Assembly (NCBI RefSeq): GCF_901000735.1
Contig: NC_081543.1
Span: 27,919,515-27,983,514 of the forward strand
DNA length: 64,000 nucleotides
Source of the DNA: Corylus avellana
Lineage: Eukaryota; Streptophyta; Magnoliopsida; Fagales; Betulaceae
Direction: 5' to 3'
The number at the start of each line of letters is the position of its first letter. The first letter of the stretch is position 1. Made by a program: the position numbers and the translations under genes. Below the pieces are notes generated by a model. That model worked only from the letters and a program-made list of their open reading frames with translations, made no database searches and was not told the DNA's origin. Below are positions 1 to 12,563 of the stretch, piece by piece.

Positions 1-390
1 CCTACCTAGTGCATTCGTTCGATCGATCGTGATAAGATCAAATGATTGAATAAAATTCAAACAAATTAAATGTTCGATCGAACATCCGATCGATTATAAT
101 GAATTAGTTCGATTGATCGTGATATGATTAAATGATCGATCAAACATCCGATCGATCCTAATGAATTAGTTCGATTGATCGCGATAGGATCAATCATTCG
201 ATCAAACATCTGATCGATCATAATGAATTAGTTCGATTGATTGTGATAAGATTAAATGTTCGATCAAACATCCGATCGATCCTAGTGAATTAGTTTGATT
301 GACTGTGGTATGATCAATTGATAGATCAAACTGGATACAATTGAAGGTTCAATCGAACATTCAATTGAACTTTTAGCTTTTTATATTATC
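1..390 (+). repeat. 62-bp GATCGATC satellite, left block
   Basis: Tandem array of degenerate units of about 62 bp built on TTCGATCGATCGTGATA, GATCAAATGATCGATC and CCTAATGAATTAG. It runs off the left window edge. The reverse complement of this block matches the array at 53395-54540, including the same inner edge (GGTTCAATCGAACATTCAA near 341-372), so both carry the same satellite in opposite orientations. I read it as an internal component of the CACTA element that occupies the left of the window. Confidence 0.85.
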
Positions 391-1110
391 TTAGTGCCTT
401 AGTTATATTGATCTTATATTACCTTTGGATTTTGTATTATTTTATAATTAATTATAAGATAAATATCAACTTAATGATCTTTATCATAAAAATTTATTAA
501 ACGGAAATTTTTAGTTAATATTATAATAATAAAAACATATTATAAGAGAAAATTTTAAAATAAATAAATAAAAATTAAAAAAATTGGCCTATTATTTTAA
601 CAAATAAATAATAAAATAACTGAAAATAAAATAAAAAAATAAAAAAACAAACAATCTTTAAAAAATACAAGAAAACCAATGGGCGAATAAAAACAAAAAA
701 AGAAAATGTTTTTTGGAATAAATAGTAAATAATTAGTCACTGTAGTTGGCATAAATTACAAATTGCTTCATGTTTTATTAAAATAAAATCAAAGATATGA
801 CAATTTTAAAAAAAATACAAACCAATGGACGAATAAAAACACAAACAAAAAAAGAAAATGTTTTTTGGAATAAATAATAAATAATTAGTCACTGTAGTTT
901 GCCTAAATTACAAATTGCTTCATATCGTATTAAAGTAAAATCAAATGTACAAAATTTGACTTCAGGGAATAAACTTTTTTTAAAAAAAAATATCTAAAGA
1001 ACCGTATATTTAATTTTACTTTGTTAAAAGAATAGAGGTATTATAGGAATATAAAAAAATAAGTAGCCTTTTTGATAAAATTTGGTAGTTTGACAGGCTA
1101 CTTTAGTCCA
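391..1110. repeat. AT-rich stretch with a ~145-bp tandem duplication
   Basis: No gene is visible. Two adjacent near-identical segments (about 675-790 and 819-942) each contain GGAATAAATA, AATTAGTCACTGTAGTT and AAATTACAAATTGCTTCAT, so a ~145-bp unit is duplicated in tandem. The rest is A/T-rich filler. Confidence 0.7.
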
Positions 1111-1112
1111 TT

Positions 1113-1560
1113 TTGAACATTGGAGGACTATATTGCAAACAACTCGTAGTTTGGAGGGTTTTTTTTTTTTTTTTAATATTTTTCTCATTTATTTATTTTT
1201 TAAAAAAATACCCCAAGTCGCCACTAATTCATGAGCTGCACAAAATAGTTTACCGCCATCTATTAATAGATGGCGGTAAACTGGCGGGTTCTCAAATTTT
1301 CGGAGGTGATTTTTTCACCAAATCCCACGACCTCCCATATATGCCAGCAGCTCATCAATCTCTCACTCTTCCACGGCTCTCTCTCACTCTCACTCTCTCT
1401 CTCTCTCTCTCGATCTCACTCCGGCACAAGTTTCTCTCTCTCTCCAGCAGCTCTAATTTCGGCGCACCTCTCTCTCTACCAGCTCTCACTCCGGCGAACT
1501 TAACGCTCTCCTATAGCTCTCTCTCCGGCGTACCTCTCTTCGGTATGAGTTTCTCTTAAA
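1113..1560. other. CT-rich leader-like tract
   Basis: Dense CT microsatellite with repeated CTCTCTCTC and CTCCGGC motifs (1370-1545), followed by a GT donor-like CGGTATGAG. It resembles the pyrimidine-rich 5' leaders of plant genes, but no coding exon follows it cleanly. The open frames across it are low-complexity Ser/Leu runs, not a protein family. It may be the captured leader of one of the gene fragments downstream. Confidence 0.45.
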
Positions 1561-2920
1561 CCCTTGAAAACCTTAAATGCCTCTCAATCACTCAAATAGT
1601 ATCCATGAATTGTGATTTGAAGAAATTAAGTATTTGGGTACTTCCTCTCTTCTTCTCTTTCTATTTTTTCCCTACAGAATTGATTGGTTCCATTCAAAAA
1701 CTACCGTGGACCCCTAAATTCTTCTAAATTTCTAGGAACAAATTTGAAAAAAAAAAAAAAAAAAACAAATTGTAATGGGTACTCAGTTGCTATTACTCTG
1801 TTAAAGCAAAGAACTCAGTTTCTATTTTTTTGTATGAATCAGTCAAATTGTTTTGGGTCTTTTTTGTTTTTTTTTAAAAAATTTTTTTTTAACTCTCTAC
1901 TTCTGAGGTAGTTTAGGTTTCAGAAGAATTTTTTTTTTTTATTTTCTAAAATATTTGTAAATTGTTGTATCTTTTGCTGCTGAGTTGCGTCTTGTTTCCT
2001 GAGATGTTTTTGGTTGGCTTTTGTTGGTTGTGGTTTCTCCTTTTGAGACTGGTTTGTAATATCTAGAGGTTGGTTTTGTGTTTCAGCTTGTTTTTGGTTG
2101 TTAAGAAAGAAAGTATTTATTCATTAAAAAAAAAATAAAATAAAAAATAAGAAGAAGAAGAAGAAGAAGAAAAAACACTTAATTTGGAAAGGGAAAGGGA
2201 AGTGGGAATCAATGCGTATTTTGTCAAGATAAGTGAAATTATTTTGTGTGAATGATTATATTATTTTTTTTTTGTGTTTTAAGTTGAGATATCTGCTTCT
2301 TAGTATAATGTACAAAACACTTAATTTAAACAAACACTTAATTTAGACCACGATATAATTGAAGTTATCTTCAAAATCTAAATCATATGTCATTATGGCT
2401 TTGCACATCTATCCCATTATCACATCCATCAAGTTTAGGCAGATTAGGGAACGTAGTCAAGGGAGTGGATCATTAGGTTTTATTGATAAGCTTTTGTACG
2501 GTTCTTTGTTCTATCTAAAAAAGCTTATCAAAAGCTTTTGTTCTATCACCTACATATATATATATAGCTGCAAACTATCAAGAAAAAAAAAAAAAAAAAA
2601 GCTCTTGGATGCATAAAGCTCTTGGATGAACACATATAACCATGACAGTGCATAAAGCTTTTTTATTGATAAGCTCATTGATAAGTACATTCTAAAGCTT
2701 TTTTATGTTTTTGTCATGGAAGTAAAGCTTTTGTTATGCTCTAATGGTGTTTGACTTGACAATGTATAGTTCCCACTAAAATCACCTACATTCTATGGGT
2801 TGTTTTTGTTTTTTCACTCCTTAGCATATTAATAGGTTGGAGGTGTGTTAATATATTGTTGTTTTTATTACAGTTGATTATCATTTGTAAAATGCTTTAC
2901 TTAATTTTTTTCCAAGAGAT
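1561..2920. other. AT-rich intron-like stretch, no gene seen
   Basis: A and T homopolymers, an AAG-rich run (2150-2170) and repeats of AAGCTTTT (2488-2730). No frame longer than about 85 codons, and none resembles a known family. Confidence 0.6.
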
Positions 2921-2925
2921 TATTA

Positions 2926-3009
2926 AGGAGGTGTTTAGACCTACTATTCATCCTGTCTTAAGTAATACTCGGCGCTCAGAAGTGGCTGCTGTTGAAGCTC
3001 ACACCAAGG
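2926..3009 (+). pseudogene. Isolated exon-like fragment, family unknown
   Basis: A short open stretch (AGGAGGTGTTTAGACCTAC onward) ends at AAG followed by a GTATAA donor and could encode about 27 residues containing RRSEVAAVEAHTK. It looks like one exon of a host gene cut from its neighbours. I do not recognise the family. It sits in the CACTA-rich left region, which also holds ATAD3-like and SF3A2 exons, so transposon capture is the likely origin. Confidence 0.35.
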
Positions 3010-3419
3010 TATAAGCAATTAGAGCGTCGATTATCTTTTTAACTGCCATAATATGTGAATGAAAAGCTTCATTTCCTAAGGCCGAAATGAAATTCCAGTG
3101 CAACTTAATTAATTGATTACTGTGTTTGATATCATGGTTGTGTCCTATTTCTGTGTATATTCATTATTGGACGGCTTTCTATGTATCTTGTCAAGATCAT
3201 TTGGTTTTCATTTCTTTAATTTCCTGCTGTCTAAATACTGGTCTAACTTTTGCTGAGGATGACATTTGTTAATTTCTAGCTCATGAGAGTTTCAAGCTTA
3301 TAGATAATGATCAAATGCATGTGCCCTTAATTATTTATAGAAGTTAATTGTAAAAAAAATCACTAGAAAACTATCCTAGCTGTTATTTCAAAGGCAAGTG
3401 TTGTTAAGCATACTGCTGC

Positions 3420-3735
3420 TGAAGTTCGTGAATCCCCTGGAATTGCGATCGATCGCACGTATTATCAAGGCAAATGTTTCTGGTAGTGCGATCGATCACA
3501 CTACATACTAAAGTTAAGCCCCTGATAGTGCGATCAATCGCACTCACTACAAGGCAAATCTTTCTGGTCGTGCGATTGATCGCACTACGTACTGAAGCCC
3601 CTGGTAGTGCGGTCGATCGCACTCACTACAAGGCAAATGTTTCTGGTAGTGTAATGGATCGCATTGCATCTAGAAGTTAAGCCCCTGGTAGTGTGATCAA
3701 TCGCACTCCCTAATGCGATCAATCGCACACGTGAT
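3420..3735. repeat. Tandem array with GCGATCGATCGC palindromes
   Basis: About five units of roughly 65-70 bp, each with a palindromic GCGATCGATCGC-type core (some mutated) and spacers AAGCCCCTGGTAGTG or CACTACAAGGCAAATG. The same palindrome recurs at 13430-13690, 49806-49818 and 54683-54717, always in or beside CACTA sequence, so it behaves as a subterminal repeat of that family. Confidence 0.75.
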
Positions 3736-3739
3736 CGTC

Positions 3740-4363
3740 TGAAGACTTGTATTCCTACTGCATCTCTCCCTTCTTCTCTTGTGGTTGCATTAAACCTCTC
3801 GTCTTCTCTTGTGGTTGTATTAAACCTTGCTTCTTCTCTTATTATTACTTTTAGATTAGTATTAAGTCTTATTCTTATATTAGGATTATGTTATTAATTT
3901 TCTAGTTCACATCAACTTACGTTATCAAAGTTGGTATGGATTATGATTGTATTGTCTTTTCTATTTAAGTTCAATAAGGAAGCAGCACAGTAAACTTGAA
4001 ACAAGACAACATTCTATAATAAATATCAAAGCTAACAACAATACTAAAAAATGTAAAACTGTCGTTGAGCTAAACTAGTAAATAAATTACAAATAGAAAT
4101 TTGTTCTAAACTAGTAACCCACTCCTAGAATATTTAGTTAGGTAATATCGCATTGAGTTAGCATCATTTCGTGAATATTTTTTCTAAACTAGTAACCCAC
4201 TTCTAGAATTCTCTCATTACCCATGCTCCTTTTAAACTTTTCCTCCCTTAATATTTGAGAACATACCTCCCATTTAATCCTCTTAATTCTTAAGAATCTG
4301 ATCTTCTAATTCCCTTGTGTGCGTACATGTACGTAACAAATAACCTCTAATAGGGACATCAAT
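3740..4363. other. Non-coding stretch before the CACTA transposase
   Basis: No gene seen. Contains short direct repeats (CTCTTGTGGTTG twice near 3778-3825; CTAAACTAGTAACCCAC twice at 4109 and 4186). It probably holds the promoter and leader of the transposase gene that follows. Confidence 0.5.
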
Positions 4364-7300
4364 ATGGATAGGAGTTGGATGCGGGAAAGTACTCGATGTT
4401 CAGAGTGATTTCAAAAAGGTGTGGAAGAGTTCATGGGAATGGCAGTTAAATCAGTTGATTCACGTGATATGACAAAGTGTCCATGCCGTGATTGTGCAAA
4501 TCGATATTATTGTCATATTAGCGAGGTGAAGGGTCACTTGTATATGAATGGATTTACTCCGACATACACTCGATGGATATTTCACGGGGAAGAAGATCAT
4601 TTTAGGGTAAGCACTTCTACAAACATGCACACACATACAAGTGAAATGATGGAGGAGGTTGATGCAGTTGAAGAATTGTTAGACGATGTATGTATGGGGA
4701 CATTTGTTGATGCTAACATTGGAGAATCCTCTACTTCACAGGGCCCCACAATTGATGATCACGAACAAACAAGCTCCTTCTACCGATTATGGGAAGATGG
4801 TTTACGAGAACTTTATCCAGGCTGCAAAACATTTACACAAATTGCTTTTGTATTGAAGATGCTTCATATAAAGGCGTTCTACAACACGAGTAACAAGGCG
4901 TTTGATATGATGATTGACTTGATAAAGATGACCCTCCCAGATGGAGAGACATTGTCATGCTCGTATAGAGAAGCAATACAGTTTAGGCGACACTTGGGAT
5001 TCGGTTACGATACGATACACGCTTACAAGAATAGTTGTGTGCTTTTTTGGAAAGAACATGTAGACAAAGTGGTATGCCCAGAGTGCAACAATTTAAGATG
5101 GATTGATGGCAAAGGCAGAAAAAGTAATATTTCTCAAAAAGTCTTACGGTATTTCTCAATAAAATCAAGGTTACAACGGTTGTTATGACAAAAGAAATGG
5201 CGAAGGAAATGCGGTGGCATAAAGAAGGTCGAGAAGATGATGGCAATACTCTCAGACACCCCGTCGATTCTATTGTATGGAAAGAGTCTGATAAAAGACA
5301 TAAGTGGTTTGCAAGTGATTCTCGTAACGTGCTGCTTGGTTTAGTAAGTGATAGCTTAAACCCATATGATAATATGAGTACAACATATAGCATATGGGCA
5401 ATAATCTTAACGGTGTACAATCTCCCTTCGTGGATGTGTATGAAGAGTCCAAATTTGATGTTATCCCTTGTTATCCCTGGGCCTTCAGATCCCAGAAAGA
5501 ATATTGATGTATATTTGCGGCCGTTGGTTGATGACTTGAAAGATTTATGGAATTAAGGTATACGCGTGTACAATGCATCAAAGAAAGAGACATTTCAATT
5601 GCATGCGACATTACTATGGACTATAAATGATTTTCCTGCATATGAAAAATTATCTGGGTGGTCTACAAATGAAAATCTTGCATGTCCAGTATGTAATAAT
5701 GATACATCGTTCAGGTATTTGAAGTATGGGCATAAGGTGTGCTTCATGTGTCATCGTCGGTGGCTTCCTCAAGAGCATCCATGGCCAAAAAAAGGAGATT
5801 TGTTCGATGGTACAAAGGAGCATAGATTGGAACCTGAAGAATTGTCTGCAAGTCAATTGTTGAAACAACTAAGGGATGCTGAGGGTTTACAATTTGAAAA
5901 AAACAAGCGGGAGAAAGAGAAAGTACACAGATGTTGTGTTGAATTGGAAGAAGAGAAGTACTTTCTTTGAGTTGCCTTACTGGTGAAGCTTGAAACTACG
6001 TCACAATTTAGATGTAATGCATATTTAGAAGAACATATGTGAAAGTATCTTAGGTACGTTGATGAATATTGATGGGAAGACCAAGGACACAGTCAAGGCA
6101 TGAAGAGATTTACAGTTGATGGGTATACGTAAAGAATTGCATATGCAGCCAAATGGTGAAACTTATAGGATGCCACTTGCGAAGTACACCTTGATAAGAG
6201 ATGAGAAGAAGAGTTTATGTGAGTGGTTGAAAGGTGTTAAATTTCCTGACGATGCATCTAACATTGGTCGATGTGTGAACAAGCTTCCTGGTAAAATTTC
6301 GGGTATAAAAAGCTACGATTGTCATGTCTTCTTACAGCACTTGCTTCCTATTGCAATTCAAAATTTCTCTACGTTGGAAATACGAACAACATTGACTGAG
6401 TTCAGTACCTTTTTTACGCAGTTATGTGCACGGACGTTGAAAGTTGATATCCTGAAACAAATGAAAGTCGCAATTGTAATAATTTTATGCAAAATGGAAA
6501 AAATATTTCCGCCAGCTTTTTTTGATGTTATGATCCATCTAGCACTTCATTTACCTCGGGAGGCTGAGCTTGCCGATCTTGTACAAAACCATTGGATGTA
6601 TCCGTTCGAAAGAGAACTTGGAAGATATAAGAAGTGGATGCGTAACAAAGCGCGTCTAGAGGGGTCTATTGCCGAGTGTTACCTTGCTGAGGAGAGCTTG
6701 ACCTTCTATTCTAGGTATCTTCGGGGGATTGAGACAAGATGGAACCGTGAACGGAGAAATGTTGACGTTGATATTGTAGAAATGAGCCAGCGCTTGGATG
6801 TGTTCTCCCAACGAGTTCGGCCGTTAGGAGCAGCTAAATTAGTAACACTGGATGCTAATGATTTTGGAAGGGCACGATGGTATGTGCTTACCAACTGTAA
6901 TGAAATGGCCTCATATTTGGAGTAAGTTTAGCAATGGTCTTTGTATTTTACTTGTTATGACATGTTATAATTTTAGCGTTGATGATCATTTACCAATATG
7001 TTTATTTTTCATGCAGTGAACATTATAATATGATCAAAAGAGAAGGCGGCCGTGACATTGAAAAAAAGCATGAGGCTAACTTTGAACATTGGTTCCATAA
7101 ACATTTATACAATATTGGGCGTACTGCAGACAATGGCTCAAAACAATTATATGATTTTGCATGCGGGCCTGATCGTCATGGTAGATCGTATAAAGGTTGC
7201 ATCGTGAATGGGGTTAGGTACCACACGAAAGAATGTGCAGAAACTCGTACTACACAGAACAGTGGTATTTCTGTTTCAGGTGAGGACGAAACCTCAATAA

Positions 7301-7929
7301 TGGAGTATTATGGTGAGTTAAAAAATATTCTAGAGTTACGTTACCCTGGCCAAAATCTCGTGTACTTGTTTGAGTGCGATTAGTGGGACACTAGGAGTGC
7401 AACAGGAGTACAAATGGACCAAGGCTTTATGATTGTGAATGCTTCTCGTAAATGGTGTGAATCCGGCCCGTTCATCTTAGCATATCAAGCCTCGCAAGTG
7501 TTTTATTTGGATGATCCCAAATTGGGTGGTAATTGGAAAGTGGTACAGAAGTGGATCAATAGAGACATCTATGATATTCCAACAGTACAAAAGGGAGATA
7601 ATACAGAAGATGACCAAAGATTCAATGATTACGTATACCAGGAAGGTGAATGTGTTGGGGGTAATATGGTCTTTGTTGATGAAGCAAATGTTGAAGCCTC
7701 CACTCAATTACATAGAGATGATGCAACAATAGCAATTGATGAATTATATATTCAACTTGATGCAAGCATGTTTGCCAACGATAACTTGCCGGACGGGGAC
7801 CATGATACCAACTTTGATGAGGAAGAGGAGTTATGTAGCGACAATGATATAGACTCTGAACACGAACAATCATCTTCAAGTAACAGTGATACAGATTATG
7901 AATATGAATCTGATGATAAAATGTGTTAA
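4364..7929 (+). pseudogene. CACTA (En/Spm) TNPD-type transposase, decayed
   Basis: The region opens with MDRSWMRES and a Cys-rich transposase-associated domain (CPCRDCANRYYCH, GHLYMNGF; to about 4600). A transposase_21 core follows (about 4780-5970; CPECNNLRW, HKWFASDSRNVLLGL, CPVCNNDT), then a DUF4218-type segment (6110-6925; MGIRKELHMQPNGETYRM, REAELADLVQ, SRYLRGIETRWNRE), an intron-like gap, and a DUF4216-type C-terminus (7015-7929; acidic tail). Lesions include an in-frame TGA at 4406, a frameshift near 5150-5185, TAA at 5554, TGA at 5968, several stops at 5970-6115 and TAG at 7381. TNPD proteins cut and join CACTA ends; this copy cannot make one. Domain order matches autonomous CACTA elements of plants. 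Confidence 0.9.
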
Positions 7930-7987
7930 ACATAAGCTCACATTTGGTGTAAGTACAAAGTGTATTAGCATATTTAATGAAGTTGAT

Positions 7988-7988
7988 G

Positions 7989-8030
<42 letters not shown>

Positions 8031-8032
8031 TG
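7988..8032. repeat. (CT)n(AT)n microsatellite
   Basis: A pure CT run followed by an AT run just after the transposase frame. Confidence 0.9.
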
Positions 8033-8167
8033 TGGTGCTTTTTTTTAAAAAAAAAAACTAGCATGATTATTGTATGTTTGTCAAAAATATTGAACATGCT
8101 ATATGGTTATAATTTGACTAATATAATTTTTTGGTTTTTCAATTGTTAGCAGATTGATCATAACAAT

Positions 8168-10084
8168 GACAACAATAGGACGCAAACGTGTTTCAGCAGC
8201 ACGAGGCCGAGGCCAAGGTCAAGGTCGAGGCCTTATTGATGAGCATGAGAGTCCGACTCCCAATTCTGGGTTTAGTGATACAGATATGCAAATGTCGCCC
8301 TCGAGTTAGTGGATGGGCATCCTTCGCACGAGTCTAATAATCCTATTCACTCAGTGGCAGGATTGGATTCACAGGGAGCCACTCCTACTGCATCTTGTAA
8401 GTTCATGAATTATATGTTTATGAAATGTTATTTTTGTATTATTTTGGTTTGTTATAGACATTTGACAATATACTTTCCCAAATATAACTTACTACGTTAC
8501 CATGTTTTGCGTAACAGCTACCACGTCTGTTAGAAGTGTAAGGGGTAAGGCCAAGTGTAAGAAGTTGAGTGACCACGTACTTAAGAATGGTCCCTTAGTG
8601 CTAAACATCCCAAATAGACACCGGGCACCTATAGGCGAGAATGCAGCATGGTTTGCAAGCAAGATTGGGGAGATTATTCGTAACCTGTGCGAACTCCATT
8701 ATGGTGAATGGAAAAAAGTCCCAGCTGAGGAAAATAGCAAGTTGTTATTTCATGTTCAGGTATGAATATCAATGTAATGTTTAAGAATATATTTCGTATG
8801 AAAAAATAATGTGACACATTTTTTACCATTGTTTTCTTATCTATTATGTCTTAGTCAAACTTCACATTGAATATGGGACAATATGAGCACATCAAAGCTG
8901 TTGAACATAAATTGGATCGTGTATATGCTAGGCTTCATTCGAACTTGTATAGGAACCACTACAAGAAATATTTTGAAGGCATTCATAAAGACGATGATGA
9001 GGGGATTGTCAAGGCTAAGGCTATTGGGAGGGAAAACGTACCAGCAGGGTATGGTCCTGAACAGTGGAACCTAATATGTGACTAATTTGATGACGATAAA
9101 TGAAAGGTAAATATATATTATTATACTGATTAGAAAATTCAGATTGATATAATTTGCATGCACTTGAAGACATTTTATGAATAATTGTGTGTTTTTTTTT
9201 CCTCCAAATTTTCGTAGAAAAAGTCTGAACGAAATATAAAAAACAGATGCAAATTGGAAACAAAGCACACAGCTGGACTTGTTCATTTGTCAACGTCATT
9301 TACAAAAAGGTAAGTATCTTGTAGCATAATTTAATGAAAGTAACATTATTTAGTGTAAACTTTGATTATATGTATTATGTGTAGGAACAAGAAACAAAAG
9401 TGAAGCCCAATCCTGTTGAACTATATGAGGCTACTCATACAAGAAAAAAGGATAAAGAGTTTGTGAACGATAAATGCAAAAGTCTATATGTAAGTAAATG
9501 TTTACGCTCCGATTATTAAGTTGATTAGTGAAGAACATGAATAATAAACTTGCATGAAGTATATATTAAACTAAGGCCAACTATGACTTGTGCAGCTTCA
9601 GATGCGAGAATGAACAACTAGTGAGGCATTAAAGGAAGGCAGTGTGGAGGACCGAATGGAAAAAATAGTCACACGAGTGCTAGGGGCCGACGATCTGGGC
9701 ACGTTAGAGGAATGGGATGCAGTCTTATTCCTACCCCTTTAAGTACTTCATCTCAAGCGTTCGCCCACTTCGACAACCATGACGAGTGTATGAAAAGACA
9801 AGAAGATACTCAAAGCGAGCTTCAACAAACTAGAATCGAACTTCATCAGACAAGGGACAATCTGCAAGCCAACGTTGAGGAAACGAACAAATTGAACGCC
9901 ACTGTTGAGTTCTTAATGTCACATATTGGAGGGTTAGTGAAACTTCACCTATGCATTAATTTTACAAGAACACACATACTAAGTAATCGTTAAAAAGCTT
10001 ATTGATCATTATATGAAATTCTATTCTTCTTAGGTTTGGAGGGAGCTTGATTGGAGGTGAATCAAGTCAAGCCAACAATTGAGG
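8168..10084 (+). pseudogene. CACTA second gene, TNPA/Ptta-like, decayed
   Basis: Downstream and co-directional with the TNPD-type gene, as in En/Spm elements. A basic N-terminus (MTTIGRKRVSAARGRGQGQ) ends at TAG 8307. Candidate exons follow: 8517-8759 (KLSDHVLKNGPLVLNIP), about 8855-9085 (LHSNLYRNHYKKYFEG, AGYGPEQWNLICD then stop), 9220-9311 (TKHTAGLVHLSTSF), 9386-9492 (NPVELYEATHTRKKD), about 9596-9935 (coiled-coil-like Gln/Glu-rich QTRIELHQTRDNLQANVE) and 10034-10082. This order matches the plant Ptta/En/Spm transposase family that binds subterminal repeats. Stops at 8307, 9082 and 9611 make it non-functional. Confidence 0.8.
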
Positions 10085-10567
10085 GAGCTTTGGAATAACC
10101 ATTTATTTAGGATGTACTTTTTGATACCATCTATTTGGGATATATTTTTTGATACTATATATTTGGATAGTTGTTGGTACTTTCTATTTGCTACTGTATA
10201 TTTGAGTATTTGTTGATCGTGATCTATTTGGTAATGTATATTTGTTGGTACTTTTTATTTGGTTTATATTATGTTAAGATATTCGCAAAATTTTTGGTCC
10301 AAGAACTTTTGAGTTAGTAAATCTCCCTTGACATGTTTATCAAGGTTAAAGAACTTTGAGTAAACAATGCAAGGAAGTAATAATATCTTTCTAAATTTTC
10401 TTTTTAAGTGTATGCAGAATGACAAGAGTACAAGAAAGTTAAACCACCCAAGCAGGTTCTCACTTTAATATGTTTCATGAAGAAACACATTTTTAGTATT
10501 TCTTTCTCTATCATGTTGGGTTTCATTCTCATTGTCTTTGATATTATATATTGGTTCATTGTGGTAG
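10085..10567. other. Non-coding, T-rich repeats
   Basis: Degenerate repeats of TTGGTACTTTTTATTTG and TGTATATTTG (10110-10265) follow the second CACTA gene. Nothing else is recognised. Confidence 0.5.
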
Positions 10568-10612
10568 ATTACTCAAATTGCTTATGAGGATGAATTGGCA
10601 AGGAAGAGGATG
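10568..10612 (+). pseudogene. ATAD3-like exon fragment
   Basis: After a TAG acceptor (TTGTGGTAG) the frame reads ITQIAYEDELARKRMQ. YEDELARKRMQ is, as I recall it, a signature of the coiled-coil segment of plant ATAD3, a mitochondrial AAA ATPase. The expected donor after the final CAG is ATAAAT where CAG|GTAAAT would be normal, so the splice site looks lost. No other ATAD3 exon is identified in the window; the open stretch after 10696 is unrecognised. It lies 1 kb from SF3A2 exons, so I infer a captured fragment. Confidence 0.55.
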
Positions 10613-11609
10613 CAGATAAATACTTTATTTTGGCTTTTGGAATTTTGCTGGCCATGGATTGTAAAACATATATTTAATAGTTTTCTCCCTTGGCAGGTTT
10701 GGTTCATGGGGCAGTTCTCACATATTTTTGATGATTTTGATGAGGTTAATCCTTTTGAGTTACATTTCTTGTGGGCATTTAGATTAGTTTGAAGATTGTT
10801 GTCTGATGTGGTTAAGTAGTGTTAATGCATAGTAGTCTTCTCCAAAAGGTGTTAAACTTTTAAACTTTGCCAGTATTTGTGGTTTTCGGCTTGTGTTTCC
10901 AATGATAGGTGTCGTTTTGTAGTTTTAAGCCATTATTCATGATATGTTTAGCCTTTATATTATATCATTTTCATAATTATAGGATAAAGAGGTATAAGAT
11001 CATATAAAATTCAAAAATCACCATTTATTCCCTTTACATTCTCAACAAAATAATGGAGAATCTGAATTTTCACTTTTTTCTTTTTTCTCTTTCCATTTTG
11101 TCTTGGTCTATTTTTCGACCCCATAGATACTACTATTTTGTGCTTTTTCTTCTACTAGGAGTTGTGATTTGTTGTGTGGCAAAACGAACTATGTTATGTT
11201 ATGTTTGTCCCCAAAGTCTGATTTCGTCGAACATGTAGATGTAGCTATCCACCCTCAGTTATAGGGTCATTTGCATTCTGTGCATAAATAAAATAATTTT
11301 GCTATCAACACTTAACTCTAGATTAATATGCAACGTCCACTACACCATCCAAATTAGGGTTAAAATTAATGTAATAATGGGCAGATGAATGGTGGGCTGC
11401 ACTAAGCTGTCAAAAGTAATAGATTAGTGCCTTTTAATATGTAATGTCCTCCTTACATCATCCCCAACTAATATGTTAGTTTTGACACTCATTTGGAGAA
11501 GGTAGATTGGATATTGAATGACTCCATAGTTTAGGGTTTATAGCTGAACTTAACCATTTCATTTAGTTTCAAGAAATTTGATTGGTTATGCTTGTTATTT
11601 TCATTTCAG
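10613..11609. other. Intron-like sequence between two captured exon groups
   Basis: One further exon-like open stretch (about 10697-10792, HIFDDFDEVNPFELHF) follows a TTGGCAG acceptor; I do not recognise it. The rest is AT-rich without coding signal. Confidence 0.4.
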
Positions 11610-12563
11610 GTTCCAAGCACAGAGATTGACAAAACCCCTCCCAAGTTCTTCACACATTGGGATCCAGACTCTAAAATGTTTACGGTTAGTTTGTTTAATA
11701 TTTGCTCAACCGCTTCCAATGTTTTTAGATGTGATTTAGCACAAAGATTGACAGTTTGATTGAACAGTCTACCTGGTCTGAGTTGTCTATAAGTCACTGG
11801 ACTAAAAACCTTCTGTAACCTAGACATGTCATTTGATTGCCAGTGGGTCAGCTCTTGGTCTTAATTCTCATTGTAGCTCTCTCAATTTATTTTGGCACCT
11901 ACTGACACAACCAAGTAGACCAACTTACTTGCTCGCTGAATTGGGCTGGACAATCTTTTCTTTCTCTTTCATAGGCCACTTGCTAGTCTGGTTAAAATAC
12001 ACTGAATTTTCTTCTTTCAAGTTTTTTTGTTGGTCTGTGCCTGCTAATGGTCTGTTCCTGCTAATGGTAACTTATCTGACCCTTTTTTTTTGGTGTCTGT
12101 CAATGTGAAGTTGCAATTATATTTTAAAATCAAGCCACCAGAGGCAAACAAACCTCAACCTGCCCCTGCAGCCAACGGCACAGCGGCCCCTGGTGTCCCA
12201 CCAAGGCCTTTGCCACCACCACCCCAAGGTCCATCCCCACCACTTCCTCCAATGCAAGGAAGGCCACCTGGAGCACCTCTTGGAAATCCTCCTAGAACCC
12301 CTCCTCCAATGCCTGCTTCATTCCCACCACCACCTCCTACAGCAAATGGCCCTAGGCCCATGCCTCTTGGTGGGACTCCACCTGTCCCTCCCCCAGCTCT
12401 TGTTGGTAGTGGCACGATGGCGAATTTCACTCCTGGTACTAGGCCTCCAATGCCTCCCTCACATGGTTTTCAAGCCCAACAGATGCAAGGCCAGGGTGTT
12501 CGTCCACCGCCACCACCTCCTAGCATGGGGCAACATGTCCTCAGGCCACCCTCATTTCAGTAA
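11610..12563 (+). pseudogene. SF3A2 (splicing factor 3A subunit 2) 3' exons only
   Basis: Two exons joined by a GT-AG intron. Exon 11610-11684 (25 codons) reads VPSTEIDKTPPKFFTHWDPD up to KMFT; exon 12111-12563 continues LQLYFKIKPPEANKP, then a Pro-rich tail ending PPSFQ and stop. This is the C-terminal end of SF3A2/SAP62, a U2 snRNP protein of the spliceosome. The N-terminal zinc-finger exons (CKLC, HTQGKRH) are absent from the window. The exons kept here are undamaged. The intron shows a DNA-level copy, not a processed cDNA. Its position between CACTA genes and CACTA subterminal repeats suggests transduplication. It could still be transcribed as part of a chimera. Confidence 0.85.

Noticed and set aside
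4983..5452. Minus-strand frames opposite the CACTA transposase
   Set aside because: Shadows of the transposase coding strand; no conserved motif.
8309..8533. Independent small gene between the two CACTA genes
   Set aside because: It spans an intron and exon boundaries of the second CACTA gene.
12155..12430. Gly-rich open frame opposite the SF3A2 exon
   Set aside because: It is the complement of a Pro-rich coding repeat and has no independent support.
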